Position numbers and translations under genes: made by a program. A DNA stretch of 64,000 bases from positions 35,092,001 through 35,156,000 of the forward strand of contig OZ231127.1 of assembly GCA_965153355.1 (NCBI GenBank), written 5' to 3'. Shown here piece after piece: positions 1 to 10,172 of the stretch. Under the pieces are notes generated by a model, which saw nothing but the letters and a program-made list of their open reading frames with translations, was not told where the DNA came from and made no database searches. The number at the start of each line of letters is the position of its first letter. Within the stretch, counting starts at the first letter, position 1. The DNA is from Flaccisagitta enflata. Taxonomy: Eukaryota > Chaetognatha > Sagittoidea > Aphragmophora.

Positions 1-94
1 TTACATAATACATTGCCTGTTTACCAATCCGTTTATATGGTAGGATTTGACTATGAATATGTGTTCATGAAAAAATCTCTTTCTGTCTGTCTCT

Positions 95-103
95 GTCCGT
101 CTT

Positions 104-158
<55 letters not shown>

Positions 159-178
159 TCTTCTTCTTCTTCTTCTTC
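95..178. repeat. Compound microsatellite TCTG/TC/TTC
   Basis: A run of TCTG units passes into TC and then TTC units. It lies just 3' (minus sense) of the neuropeptide-like exon at 213-485, in what would be intron or flank. Open frames reading through it are artefacts. Confidence 0.95.
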
Positions 179-212
179 CCCATCTTGCCATGACTGTCAC
201 ATATATACGCAC

Positions 213-485
213 TTCTGGCATCTTCTAGACGTTCAAGAACTGCGGCATCGTCTTCGGTGAAGGTGATTCTTTTCCCCGGTGCTGCGAAGGGACGCAAGGC
301 CGATGGGCGCCACGCTGCTGCAGCTGACGACGTTGCTGCGGAAGCTGGTGATGAAGGGCGACGTGAATAGGCGCTCCAACCGGCGAACGGATTCCCGCCG
401 AGCCTTTTGCCGGGAGCCGCAAAAGGACGCATCCAAAGCCGTTTACCCGGAGCCGCAAACGGGCCCCGCGACATCGGAGTGTAAT
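213..485 (-). CDS. Candidate neuropeptide precursor exon with three PFAAPGKR repeats
   Basis: Internal-exon candidate on the minus strand. It is preceded by an acceptor (TTGATTGTTACAG, AG at 487-486) and followed by a plausible but weaker donor (GTGCGT from 212). The frame reads PFAAPGKR at 462-439, 426-403 and 291-268, plus a related NPFAGWSAYSRR at 393-358; an acidic stretch (FTEDDAAVLERLEDA) follows the last copy. PGKR is the classic layout of an amidated peptide: the Gly donates the C-terminal amide and KR is the prohormone-convertase site, so products such as GPFAAP-amide and RPFAAP-amide are predicted in secretory vesicles. The three copies use different synonymous codons at most positions, so selection on protein is likely. 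Exon phase is 1-1 and matches the upstream exon at 2322-2495. I do not recognise the peptide family. Signal-peptide exon, start and stop codons are not identified; the gene may run off the left edge. Confidence 0.7.
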
Positions 486-1164
486 CTGTAACAATCAAGT
501 GATATTTTTACCAAGTGGAATGAAACCCAACATGAACTTGGGTAGAGATGGTTTCACTTAAGAGGTAAATAACGATGGAATTAGGACCCCCCTCTTCGTT
601 AAAGTCCCCCCCCCCTTCTCGTTTTGGGGGTAGCAAGTAAGGGATTATGAAATGTTCTGGTCCAGATGTGGTAGGAATATCTAACGTGGTCAATAGAAAT
701 GGTCGTAAAACAAGAAACAATGGCACAATAAGAAAACAAACGAAAATACATGCCGTCTCTGGTCATATCAATATCGGACTTTATGTGGCAATTCCAATTT
801 TATTGCACATTTTACGACTTGGTAAATGTTATATTCATCCTCATCAAAATTCGTCGCTACTTCACAATGGCATCTTGCCGAACTGGTTATGGTTGAAAAA
901 TTTGCTTTATCCAGGACTTAATTGTTACGTGTCATCTTAGATTTCCACGTACGTCCCCTTACGCTCTCCATTGTTTTCATAGTTAGTGAACTTTCTTTTT
1001 ATTTTCGTTTTCCGTTTTCTGTGTCCGTTACTCTTTGAGGTCGTCGTGGTATTTCTGGTAAAACATGCTACTTAAGTTGTTGATTCGGACGTCGTCTTTC
1101 GTATTGTAAATGGCATCACTTGATAATGAAACCAATGTACACTCGTCGTTGGGATCGACTCATC
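486..1164. other. Intronic or intergenic sequence without recognisable features
   Basis: This lies between the two neuropeptide-like exons. I see a C/T-rich patch near 586-630 and otherwise unremarkable AT-rich sequence. Short open frames show no family motifs. Confidence 0.4.
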
Positions 1165-1165
1165 A

Positions 1166-2270
1166 AAATTACCAGTAATGGCGGCTGTCGCCGAGTGAAA
1201 AAAAGTTGTAAGCGTTGGCCGCTTTCCACCAGGCCTTGGTCCTCAGTCCTCAGTCATTGCAATATTTTACAACCAAAAAGCAGAAAACCAGCTATGCTCA
1301 CGGACATGCTTTCTTGTATTTGCATGCTCACATCAAATCATTTTTTATCGATCTCATTAAGAATAAAAAAAACTGAGCTAAATGAGCTAAGTGAGCTAGA
1401 ATACTTAAAAACATTCTCGCAGATGATTAGCTATGCTCACTGACATGCTTTTTTGTATCTGCTTGCTTAAACATGTATTAAAATATTTATTCATTTATCA
1501 TATTTTTAATCAGGAAAAAAGACTGAGCTAAATGAGCCAAGTGAGCTAGTATGCTCAAAAACACTCTCACAGATAAGCAGCTATGCTCATACCTTATTTC
1601 TTGCATTTATCGCCCCCCTCTAATTAGCGCCCCCTTTTTTCATGAAAGGATGAGCTAATGATAAGAGTGATTTTTTTTTTTGTAAAAGTAAAGGAAATTT
1701 CATTGCAAATAAGATTTTTTTGCAAAAACCATATGAGAATGAGATGCAATACAACAAAATATTTTTCTTTTACTGATTTGCTGATTTGAATTATAAGAAA
1801 ATTGTCAGAAAGTGTAAATTTCATAAAATATTACTTAGATATCAGTGAATACGGGGCGCTAATTGCAGGTATGAAACAGCAATGTTTCATTTCAATTTCA
1901 AAAGCGCCCGGGGGGCTCATTACAAGAAATACGGTAAACATGTTTTCTTGTATTTGCATGCTCAAACAAGCATAAATACACTCCTTCATTGATCCGACTT
2001 GAATTCATAACAAATAAAAAAAAAATCAATTTGAATTTTTCATAAAAAATCTTTAAAAAATCATAACGCGAAAAATATTTGTCGTAGAGCATTCTGCTTG
2101 GCGCCAAATGAAAGAGAATTATCAAATTTACTTACCCCATTAATTTCGTCCGAGTTTGCAATTGGTCAATCGAGACACTCAACTTTCTAATAAGAAAATG
2201 AAAACCCTGTTTCTCTGGATTATGTCAAAAAGTCGAAGACTGACGTCGACTTTTTTCCCGATCATTATAA
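1166..2270 (+). repeat. Dispersed repeat L, copy 1
   Basis: The text starting TACCAGTAATGGCGG, the tandem modules around GAGCTAAATGAGCTAAGTGAG (two modules near 1365 and 1520), and the end segment with CATTCTGCTTGGCGCC recur in the same order at 5172-6020. A MITE (1592-1934) sits inside this copy only. The repeat ends shortly before the exon at 2322-2495 and so would be intronic. Confidence 0.75.
1592..1934. mobile_element. MITE family K, copy 1 (TA target site)
   Basis: The ends are inverted: left CCTTATTTCTTGCATTTA, right AGAAATACGG read from the other strand as CCGTATTTCT. TA flanks both sides (1590-1591 and 1935-1936). The interior holds the GGGGCGCTAAT motif near both ends. A second copy at 49820-50355 has the same termini. 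TA duplication and short inverted ends suit a Tc1/mariner-type non-autonomous element. Confidence 0.75.
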
Positions 2271-2321
2271 ACATTCGCGTTGTTCCATTTGTGGCCATTT
2301 GGGTGTTCGTTTGCGACTCAC

Positions 2322-2495
2322 CATATCTTTTCCCAGGGGCGGCGAAAGGTTGTCTTCCGAAGTTGAAGGCTCTCGCCAGAGGACTTCTCTTCTCTTGATG
2401 GGTGTCACCCGCTAAGGCCCCGGCAGCATTCGACCCGGCATCAACGCCGCCTCCAGACACGCCGGAAACGACGCCAGGGGCAACGCCACGCGTCT
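2322..2495 (-). CDS. Candidate neuropeptide precursor exon with one QPFAAPGKR copy
   Basis: Minus-strand exon candidate of 174 bp. The acceptor is CATATCAG (AG at 2497-2496) and the donor is strong (TATG|GTGAGT, GT at 2321-2320). The frame runs through a Gly/Ala/Val-rich spacer, then HQEKR (a dibasic site at 2400-2386), then SPLARAFNFGRQPFAAPGKR, with the core at 2349-2326. Cleavage at both KR sites plus amidation would release a 17-residue peptide ending in PFAAP-amide, or a shorter QPFAAP-amide if the internal Arg is used. The exon ends in phase 1, and the downstream exon at 485 needs exactly one carried base (G+AT = Asp), so splicing keeps the frame. Codons of the shared octapeptide differ synonymously from the three copies downstream. 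The function is inferred from precursor layout; no known family was recognised. Confidence 0.68.
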
Positions 2496-2513
2496 CTGAT
2501 ATGTCATAGTGAG

Positions 2514-2516
<3 letters not shown>

Positions 2517-2570
<54 letters not shown>

Positions 2571-2586
2571 GAGAGACAGAGAGAGT
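2517..2586. repeat. (GA)n microsatellite
   Basis: A GA run with a few GACA interruptions, immediately upstream (minus sense) of the exon acceptor at 2496. On the minus strand it is a TC tract and could serve as an extended polypyrimidine tract. Confidence 0.95.
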
Positions 2587-2785
2587 ATAAAGTAACAAAG
2601 TCGTAAATGCTTGAGTACATCAGGCGAGATGAGTAGAAACGAATAATGGATCAGACAATGAATAATTGAATATTTTATCGGGCAACAAAAGCGCATCTTG
2701 CATCTTTCCATCAAGTAATGCCAGACTACCTAAACGTAAAGCGAGATTGACGAAAGCGAGGCAGACAAAAACACTGCAATATTTT

Positions 2786-3802
2786 CTACGTTAAATGAAA
2801 AAGCCACACTTTTTGATGGTCAAATGTCAAATTGAATTGGTAAAAAATTATTCAGAAACTAAGACCGTTGGAAAGCTCTTTGAAAAAAATTTTTTTTTGG
2901 TTTTAATCTGGCATTTATACAGTACCTTCCGAGCAAAGCCGACTAAAACTGGAGGATTAGTTTTTGTTACTTTAATTTGATTTCCCAAACTTCATTTTTT
3001 GTATTTAAATTGATTAAAAGATACTTAATTCCTTGAACATATTTGGCTGTCAAAAAAAATAACTCGTGAAATCAAAGTGCATGAAGACATCAATATGGAA
3101 TGTTCTAACTTAGACCATTGAATTCAGCAGAAAATTTTACCTATCCTAAAGTACAAGAACAGCTCAATCAGACAATTATTTCAGGTTTTACAGCTATTCT
3201 AAGTTTTCAAGGACAATTGTCTCAAAATAATTTAGGACAATTGTCCTTAAAAACTTTAAATGGCCATAGAACCTAAAATAATGGTCTGATTTAGCGGTTC
3301 TTGTAGTCTAGGATAGGTAAAATTTTCTGCTGAATCCAATGGTCTGGGTTAGAACACTTCAAATTGATGTCTTCATGCACTTTGATTTCACGAGTTATGT
3401 TTTTTGACAGCCAAATATGTTCAAGGAATTAAGTATCTTTCAATTAAGTTAGATACAAAAATTGAAGTTTGGAAAATGAAATTAAAGTAACAAAAATTAA
3501 TCCTCCAGTTTTAGCCGGGTTTGCTCGGAAGGTACTGTAGCTTTATTCGTTCAGAAATGACATCCCAAAGATTTAGAACTCCCATCCTGTTGTTTTGCAA
3601 TCTTATTGAATAAAGAGCATTTTTACAAAGTAGATGTTATCTTTGACAAGCCCTACTTGGCTACTTCTAAACTTTACTTCTAAACCATTGGTATAGAATG
3701 AAAGAAAATTCAACAATATTCAAAATCGCTTTAGTAATAAACTGATTTGTTTTGGATCTTACATTAACCAACAAAAGGGTGTGGTTTTTTTTATTCGCGT
3801 TG
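2786..3802. mobile_element. MITE family E, copy 1 (degenerate), holding a fold-back MITE
   Basis: Left end CTACGTTAAATGAAAAAGCC and right end (other strand) CGAATAAAAAAAACCACACC match, with decay, the cleaner copy at 10663-11072. The interior is interrupted by the 618-bp fold-back element at 2920-3537. Confidence 0.55.
2920..3537. mobile_element. Full-length fold-back MITE, 618 bp (TA target site)
   Basis: The two ~300-bp halves are near-perfect inverted copies: CAGTACCTTCCGAGCAAAGC at the left returns as GTTTGCTCGGAAGGTACTG at the right, and matching continues to the centre near 3215. TA flanks both sides (2918-2919 and 3538-3539). A transcript through it would form a ~300-bp hairpin. Confidence 0.85.
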
Positions 3803-4070
3803 TACGAGATTACAGTAAAATTCTGTTGTTTCATTCAGTCCTGTTTTGCCCAGGTTATCATTTAATCGTTGAAGTTCCTAAACTCTATTGGTTGCTGCGT
3901 TCTTGCCCTAGCTGTTCTCCTTTTTCTGTTGTTCTTTTCTCTGTTTTTTTCTCTTCAACTTTTTCTAACTCACGAGAAAGAAAGATTTCTCCCTTCATTT
4001 ACGAAGTCTGTTTCAAGATGAATTGGCGCCTGATGACGACGTCGCTTAGCTGAAGTTCGATGGGCGACAC
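3803..4070. other. No recognisable feature
   Basis: Pyrimidine-leaning single-copy sequence leading into the TTC tract. No motif was recognised. Confidence 0.3.
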
Positions 4071-4860
4071 CTTCTTCTTCTTCGTTTTCTTTTCTTCTTC
4101 TGCTTTTTCTTCTTCTTCTTCTTCTCCTTCTTCATCATCTTCTTATGCTTCTTCCTCTTCTCGTCTTCGTCTTCGTCTTCGTCTTCGTCTTCGTCTTCGT
4201 CTTTTTCTTTTTCTTTTTCTTTTTCTTTTTCTTTTTCTTCTTCTTCTTCTTCTTCTTCTTCTTCTTCTTCTTCTTCTTCTTCTTCTTCTTCTTCTTCTTC
4301 TTCTTCTTCTTCTTCTTTTTCTTCTTATGTCTCTTCTTCTTGAGTATTCTTTAAATTCTCTCTTTTCCTCTTTTTCAGTTTCTGTGTGCTCTTCTTTTTC
4401 TTTTTTCTATCATTTTTTCTTCTTCTCTTTCATCTTTCACTTCCTCTTCTTCTTCCTTTTCTTTTTCTCGCTCTTCTTCTCCTTTTTCTTCTTCTTCTTC
4501 TTCTTCTTCTTCTTCTTCTTCTTCTTCTTCTTCTTCTTCTTCTTCTTCTTCTTCTTCTTCTTCTTCTTCTTCTTCTTCTTCTTCTTCTTCTTCTTCTTCT
4601 TCTTCTTCTTCTTCTTCTTCTTCTTCTTCTTCTTCTTCTCCTTCTTCTTCTTCTTCTTCTTCTTCTTCTTCTTCGTCTTCTTCTTCTTCTTCTTCTTCTT
4701 CTTCTTCTTCTTCTTCTTCTTCTTCTTCTTCTTCTCCTTCTTCTTCTTCCTCTCCTTCTTCTTCTTTTTGTACTCTTTTCTTTTCTTCTTCATCTAAATC
4801 AGCGCCTCCTTTACATCTCATCTTTCTCATTGTTTCTTCTTTTTCTTTACTTTCTTTTTT
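4071..4860. repeat. Very long TTC-GAA trinucleotide tract
   Basis: Almost 0.8 kb of pyrimidine-only plus strand: CTTCGT repeats (~4155-4205), TTTTTC repeats, TTC repeats (~4225-4320), and a second TTC block (~4480-4740) with rare interruptions. In other frames it reads as poly-Leu, poly-Phe, poly-Glu or poly-Lys, none of which I accept as genes. Homopurine-homopyrimidine mirror repeats of this length can form triplex DNA. Confidence 0.97.
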
Positions 4861-5171
4861 AACATCACCTTCATGCCGCAAGGAGTTTACTCATAGAACG
4901 CCGCCTTGAGCTACCCCTGGCCCAGGGGTCCCCTGGGCATTCCGGAACTCTCATCAACGAGACATTATTCCTTCCCCAGAGGACGAATCGTCATGTCACC
5001 ATAGTTATCAACAACATCATCATCAACATGAAATCATAATCACTGTTGTTATCAACCTCCGCTTAAATTTCGTTATGAAGTACCGTGCAAGTCAGCATCA
5101 AGATCATCATTATCATCTTCATAATCGTCATCATCTTTATCATCAACTTTATCATTACCATCACGATTTAT
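4861..5171. other. ATC/ATG-rich cryptic repeat, no gene
   Basis: From about 5005 to 5165 the sequence is rich in CATCAT and ATCATT triplets, a degenerate trinucleotide repeat. The rest holds nothing I recognise. Confidence 0.5.
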
Positions 5172-6020
5172 ACCAGTAATGGCGGTTATCGCCGTAAGGA
5201 AAAGAGTCGTAAGCATCAGTTTCCATCAAGTTTTTGTTTTCAATCACTTCAAATTTTTTTGTTTGTTAGAATTATTCCATAGGAATTGTATATATTGATT
5301 GGTCTGAAAAGCAGAGAAAAATAGGACTGAGCCAAATAAGCTAGGTGAGCTAAATACTCAAAATCACTCACACAGATGACCCGCTATACTAACTGACAGG
5401 CTTTCTTGTATTTGCACACTCAGAAATGAATCAAACTATTTTTAGTCGCATTGTCGGTCCTTCCGTCCATCCGTCCGTCCGTCCGTCCGTCCATCACATT
5501 TTACTTTTTTCTGGTTTTTCTGATCATTGCCCTCACTGCTCCTGCCCAAATGATAAAGTGACCTCAAAGACAGCCCCTGCCCACCCACACGCGACTGGAG
5601 TAGCCGTTTATCTGGCCTTGTTTTGTTTAACACATTTGAAATATAAAAAAACTGAGCTAAGTGAGCTATATGAGCAAGAATACTCTAAAGCACCCTCACA
5701 GATAAGCAGCTATGACCATAACCATATTTTCTCATATTTGCATGCTCAAAGTCAAACAAATATATATACAATTGATAAAAAAATCAATTTGAATTTTTCG
5801 TGAATAAATCTTTGAAAGATCATAAATCTAAAAATAATTGTCCAAGAGTATTCTGCTTGGCGCCAAATGAAAGAGAATTATCAAACTTACTTACCCTTTC
5901 AATTTTATCAGAGGCCTCAATTGGTTGATCAAGTTTCTAAACTTCCCCATAAGAAAATGAAAACCATGTTTCTCTAGGATACGTCAAAAAGTCAAAGACT
6001 GACCTCGTCTTTTTTCCCGA
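5172..6020 (+). repeat. Dispersed repeat L, copy 2
   Basis: Collinear with 1166-2270: the same start (TACCAGTAATGGCGG), the same GAGCTAAATAAGCTAG modules, and the same CATTCTGCTTGGCGCC end segment. This copy lacks the MITE at 1592 but carries a family A insertion at 5439-5624. Confidence 0.75.
5439..5624 (-). mobile_element. HINE-like family A copy (A1)
   Basis: Begins TTTTTAGTCGC, has a GTCC array, then CACTGCTCCTGCCCAAATGA, CACGCGACTGG and CCTTGTTTT. The stem-loop is damaged. It interrupts repeat L. Confidence 0.8.
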
Positions 6021-6191
6021 CAATATCTATCCAGCGCGAGGACGTGGACTCGTTGTTATATCAAACGCAGGCTGCAGTCTTGATCAATCTTTTACGCCTC
6101 ATCAAATTACCTATTCAAAATTAGTCGGCTTCAGTCTTCGCCGTTTGCATCATTTTCTTACTCATTGTTATCGAGGAGAAACTTGGATCTA

Positions 6192-6345
<154 letters not shown>

Positions 6346-6666
6346 CCGTGGTTGTTCATGCTGAAGACATATCATATCAATCGATACCTGTCCTGGATGC
6401 TATATCAAGACATTCATGTGCAGAAAAATTGAACGATTTGTAAAAAATTGATTACTCTGCATGACAAAGTGGCCGCATGAACTGGCGTACATTGCAAATT
6501 CAAGGCAGTATGAATCCTGCACGCTGAAAACAGGTGTAAAGAAATGGCTACGTTTACTCAAGTCAAAGGCCCAAGGCCCGGCTGCTAAGAAGCACACTTT
6601 AAATTCTGATAGAGCAGCCAGATTTCATGGAGATGTTTTGCATTCATTAGGAGAATGACAGACACG

Positions 6667-6668
<2 letters not shown>

Positions 6669-6728
<60 letters not shown>
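6669..6728. repeat. (GA)n microsatellite
   Basis: Perfect GA run of about 30 units inside duplication unit 1; its counterpart lies at 9388-9437. Confidence 0.95.
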
Positions 6729-6733
<5 letters not shown>

Positions 6734-6885
6734 TTCATGAATACTAAATTTTCTCTTGCCCTACCTATGTGTCGGCGTGGCAATCCGGTAAGAGGGGCAA
6801 AAAAGAATATGATAAAGAGAAAGAAGAAGATGGAGAACGAAAAGAGAGGAGACAAAGTTGAACAAGAAGAACTTAATGCGGCTCT

Positions 6886-7029
6886 TTTTTAGGTGCGCCA
6901 ACGCACCTCTATAACTGGCTATGTCCGTTGGTCTGTCTGTCTGTCTGTCTGTTGGTCGGTTGGTCTGTCGGTAACGCATTTGTTCGACGATCCACACGGC
7001 GCACCTTATTGGCCTACTTGGCCTTGTTC
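6886..7029 (-). mobile_element. HINE-like family B copy (B1)
   Basis: The stem-loop AGGTGCGCCAACGCACCT is at its left end, followed by a GTCT/GTTG array and ending GGCGCACC...GGCCTTGTT. It abuts B2 head to head with the 5' ends facing. Confidence 0.8.
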
Positions 7030-7033
7030 GATC

Positions 7034-7153
7034 AAACAAGGCCAAGTAGGCCAATAGGCGCGACGTGTTGATCGTCGAACGAATGCGTTACCGACCGACC
7101 GACAGACCGACGGACACAGCCAGTTATAGAGGTGCTTTGTCGCACCTAAAAAT
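7034..7153 (+). mobile_element. HINE-like family B copy (B2)
   Basis: Starts AACAAGGCCAAGTAGGCC, has a GACC/GACA array, and ends in the stem-loop AGGTGCTTTGTCGCACCT followed by AAAAA. With B1 it makes a ~270-bp inverted pair. Confidence 0.8.
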
Positions 7154-7409
7154 GTTCTAAATAAGGAATGAGTTAAATTCTAAAAGACGAATGATTATGG
7201 AGGTTCAAGAATGAAAACGTTTCATATAGAATTTAGAAGATGCGCCTTGAGATGGGAGGAGGTAACCAAGATCACTCAGGAGAACGCAGCGGCTCTTTCT
7301 TTTCAATTTCTCCCCCCAAAAATATAGGAGAATATTAAAAGTGCCTATTTTTAGACAAGGTCATATAAATCGAGCGCCATGCCATGTGGAAACTAGATCT
7401 TCTATATTG

Positions 7410-7410
7410 T

Positions 7411-7446
<36 letters not shown>

Positions 7447-7500
7447 CTAGCAGACAGACAGACAGACAGACAGCAGACAGACAGACAGCAGCAGACAGAG
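7410..7500. repeat. (GA)n-(GACA)n compound microsatellite
   Basis: A GA run followed by interrupted GACA units, duplicated in longer form at 10050-10200. Confidence 0.95.
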
Positions 7501-7532
7501 TGATAACTGATAAAGTTACTGGAAAATTTACA

Positions 7533-7691
7533 TTTTTAGTCGCGTGGTTCGCGACTCTACACCCCGCTTTGTCCGTAATTCGGTCGGTCGGTTGGTCCGT
7601 CACATTTTACTTTCTTCATTGGTTTTATTCCTATTAAGTCAAATTAGGTCATTTAAAGTCAATATAAGTCAATATAAGTCATTTTCGTCAC
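7533..7691 (-). mobile_element. Family A' copy truncated by the duplication breakpoint
   Basis: Stem-loop AGTCGCGTGGTTCGCGACT, tetranucleotide array, then the first GTCATTT/AAGTCA repeats, stopping at the junction with unit 2. The complete counterpart is 10233-10580. Confidence 0.75.
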
Positions 7692-7740
7692 TTGCAAATT
7701 CAAGGCAGTATGAATCCTGCACGCTGAAAACAGGTGTAAA

Positions 7741-9251
7741 TAGGGTCGGCAGTAGTTGAGGATTTCAAATTAACTAGTTAATAGTTAACTAACTACTTTT
7801 TTGCCTAGTTAACTACTAAAGTAGTTAAAACCAGCTTCCGTCAATATCAAGCATATCATCTTTGGTAAGCTATATATCTCTCAGTTATCAAGTCAGTTTT
7901 TTCCATCTTGCAATGTTTTTGAAGTCTATCATGATGGCATGATGCAGAATGGTCATAAAACTAGTTCAAATAACAAATAATGATTGCTTCAAGATTATAT
8001 CAACCTTGAATCAATACAGGTCAAACATCAAGTTCATTACTGCCAAACAAGAAGCAAAAGGATAGATTTCCCATGAAAAGTAGTTTCTTAGAAAGCAAAG
8101 ATTATCAACACTCTTGTTAGACAGAGAAACTGTCACTTTACAAAGTCATTCCTGCTTCATTGAAGGCTTTTTCTGCCCCAATGAAAGAGACAGAAGTTGT
8201 TGAACAACAAGTTCATTTATTATTTTGACAGGGTAATTGATCAATGAACAAGTCAAATTATTCAAAAATCATGAGTACTTGTTTCTAGATGATCCCACAT
8301 CTGCTGTCCTCTGCTTCAATAAACTTTGTTCTCTTATGTACAATTCATAGAGAACTGAAACATAACTGAGAAAAAGACCAATGGAGTGACAGACAGGCTG
8401 ACAGAATGACAGATACTGACTGATAAAAACTCAATTTAGTGCCATTGATAAATTCATATGCAATAAGGTAAAATATTACATGAGATTAAAAAGTCTTTAA
8501 AATTTAATTGAGCATTGATAGTCTGAAGAAGAAATAAGTTTTGTTGAAAGGACCAAAGAAGCAATATAGACTGAAAACAGATAATTGGAATAACCAAAAA
8601 GGAAGAATAGAACACAATGGCTGACAGAGTTCTAATGACCTAATTGAAAGCGTCCTGAGTTTCCAAATTCCAACTTATTCTAGGTCAATTGCCATTATCA
8701 AAAAATTGAACAACTTTGAGCCTGTGATGATTCCACAAATTGGCACATAAATCGGTATCAGGATGTTACTTTTGTATCATGACCATTATCAGTTGTGAAT
8801 TGATGCATGTAGCTGTTGTCTTATTGAGCAAAGACGTAAAAATGTAATTACAGACATTAGTCTGAACAAAAAAGCAGGCTTACAAATGTATTTTCAACAG
8901 CTATGAGTGTTTCAAAGGACTTATCAATTCAACAATCCCTTTTTAGTCGCGTGCTACGCGACTCTACAACCCGCTTTGTCGGTCCGTCCGTCGGTCCGTC
9001 CGTCCGTCCGTCCGTCCGTTGGTCCGTCCGTCCGTCCGTTGGTCCGTCCGTCCGTCACACTTTACTTTTTTTGGGTTTTTGCGGTCTTTGACCTCACTGC
9101 TCCTGCCTCCTGCACGCGACTGGGGTAGCCGTGTATCCGGCCTTGTTTGTTTTAACTATTTTAACTAGTTAAGTTTGTCAAGTTAACTACTACCATTTTC
9201 AAAAAATTAACTAGTTAACTAACTAGTTAAAGTTAACTACTGCCGGTCCTA
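7741..9251. mobile_element. Non-autonomous hAT-like element with perfect 8-bp TSD
   Basis: Termini TAGGGTCGGCAGTAGTT (left) and, from the other strand, TAGGACCGGCAGTAGTT (right) differ at two positions. The flanks are identical 8-mers GGTGTAAA at 7733-7740 and 9252-9259, and the empty site GGTGTAAAG exists in duplication unit 1 near 6533. Subterminal sequence is packed with AACTAGTTAACTA palindromic motifs at both ends, as hAT transposase-binding regions often are. There is no transposase ORF. A family A copy is nested at 8940-9148. An 8-bp duplication with TAGGG termini fits the hAT superfamily. Confidence 0.88.
8940..9148 (-). mobile_element. HINE-like family A copy (A3), nested in hAT
   Basis: Perfect stem-loop AGTCGCGTGCTACGCGACT, long GTCC/GTCG array, CACTGCTCCTGCC, CACGCGACTGGGGTAGCC, and end GGCCTTGTTT. 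It is younger than the hAT element that contains it. Confidence 0.9.
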
Positions 9252-9385
9252 GGTGTAAAGAAATGGCTACGTTTACTCAAGTCAAAGGCCCAAGGCCCGG
9301 CTGCTAAGAAGCACACTTTAAATTCTGATAGAGCTGCCAGATTTCATGGAGATGTTTTGCATTCATTAGGAGAATGACAGACACG

Positions 9386-9387
<2 letters not shown>

Positions 9388-9437
<50 letters not shown>
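9388..9437. repeat. (GA)n microsatellite
   Basis: Counterpart of 6669-6728 in duplication unit 2. Confidence 0.9.
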
Positions 9438-9440
<3 letters not shown>

Positions 9441-9545
9441 TCAGCGTGGCAATCCGGTAAGAGGAAAAAGAATATGATAAAGAAGAAAGAAGATGGAAGC
9501 AAGAGGAGACAAGTTGAACAAAGAAACTTACCCTGTCTGGCTCTT

Positions 9546-9826
9546 TTTTAGGTGCATAACACCTCTATAACTAGCTATATCGTTGGGTCTGTCTATCTGT
9601 CTACTGTCTGTCGGATTTGGTTGGTCTGTCTGATGCTTGCCCTTGTTCGTGATCCACACGGCGCACCCTTATTGGCGGCCTCGCCAGCGCTGTTCGATCA
9701 AGCAAGACCCATTAGGCCAGCAGAAAGCGCTGACGTGTTGTCATCGAGCGATGCATTACCGCAGCGACCAGCTGGACCGACGGACACAGCCAGTTATAGA
9801 GGTGCTTTGTCGCACCTAAAAATGTT
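9546..9826. mobile_element. Diverged head-to-head family B pair
   Basis: Counterpart of B1/B2 in duplication unit 2. The left stem-loop is damaged (AGGTGCATAACACCT) and the middle carries small insertions, while the right stem-loop AGGTGCTTTGTCGCACCT is intact. Confidence 0.75.
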
Positions 9827-10048
9827 CTAAATAAGGAATGAGTTAAATTCTAAAAGACGAATGATTATGGAGGTTCAAGAATGAAGACGTTTCATATAGA
9901 ATTTAGAAGATGCGCCTTGAGATGGGAGGATGTAACCGAGATCACTCAGGAGAACGCAGCGGCTCTTTCTTTTCAATTTCTCCCCCCAATAATATAGGAG
10001 AATATTAAAAGTGCCTATCTTTAGACAAGGTCATATAAATCGAGCGCC

Positions 10049-10049
<1 letters not shown>

Positions 10050-10134
<85 letters not shown>

Positions 10135-10139
10135 CTAGC

Positions 10140-10172
<33 letters not shown>

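Larger units (their letters stand above)
6492..7691 (+). repeat. Tandem segmental duplication 1, unit 1
   Basis: A 1.2-kb unit starting TTGCAAATTCAAGGCAG is followed directly by a second unit (7692-10391) starting with the same text. Order in the unit: unique segment, GA tract, head-to-head family B pair, unique segment, GA/GACA tract, truncated family A. This unit keeps the empty site (GGTGTAAAG near 6533) for the hAT element found in unit 2. Confidence 0.85.

Noticed and set aside
4060-4881. Long open frames encoding poly-Phe, poly-Leu, poly-Glu or poly-Lys
   Set aside because: They are readings of the TTC-GAA microsatellite in different frames; an uninterrupted triplet repeat is open by default.
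8940-9148. Palindrome AGTCGCGTGCTACGCGACT as an operator or terminator
   Set aside because: It recurs in over twenty dispersed copies always at the same element end, so it is the terminal stem-loop of family A.
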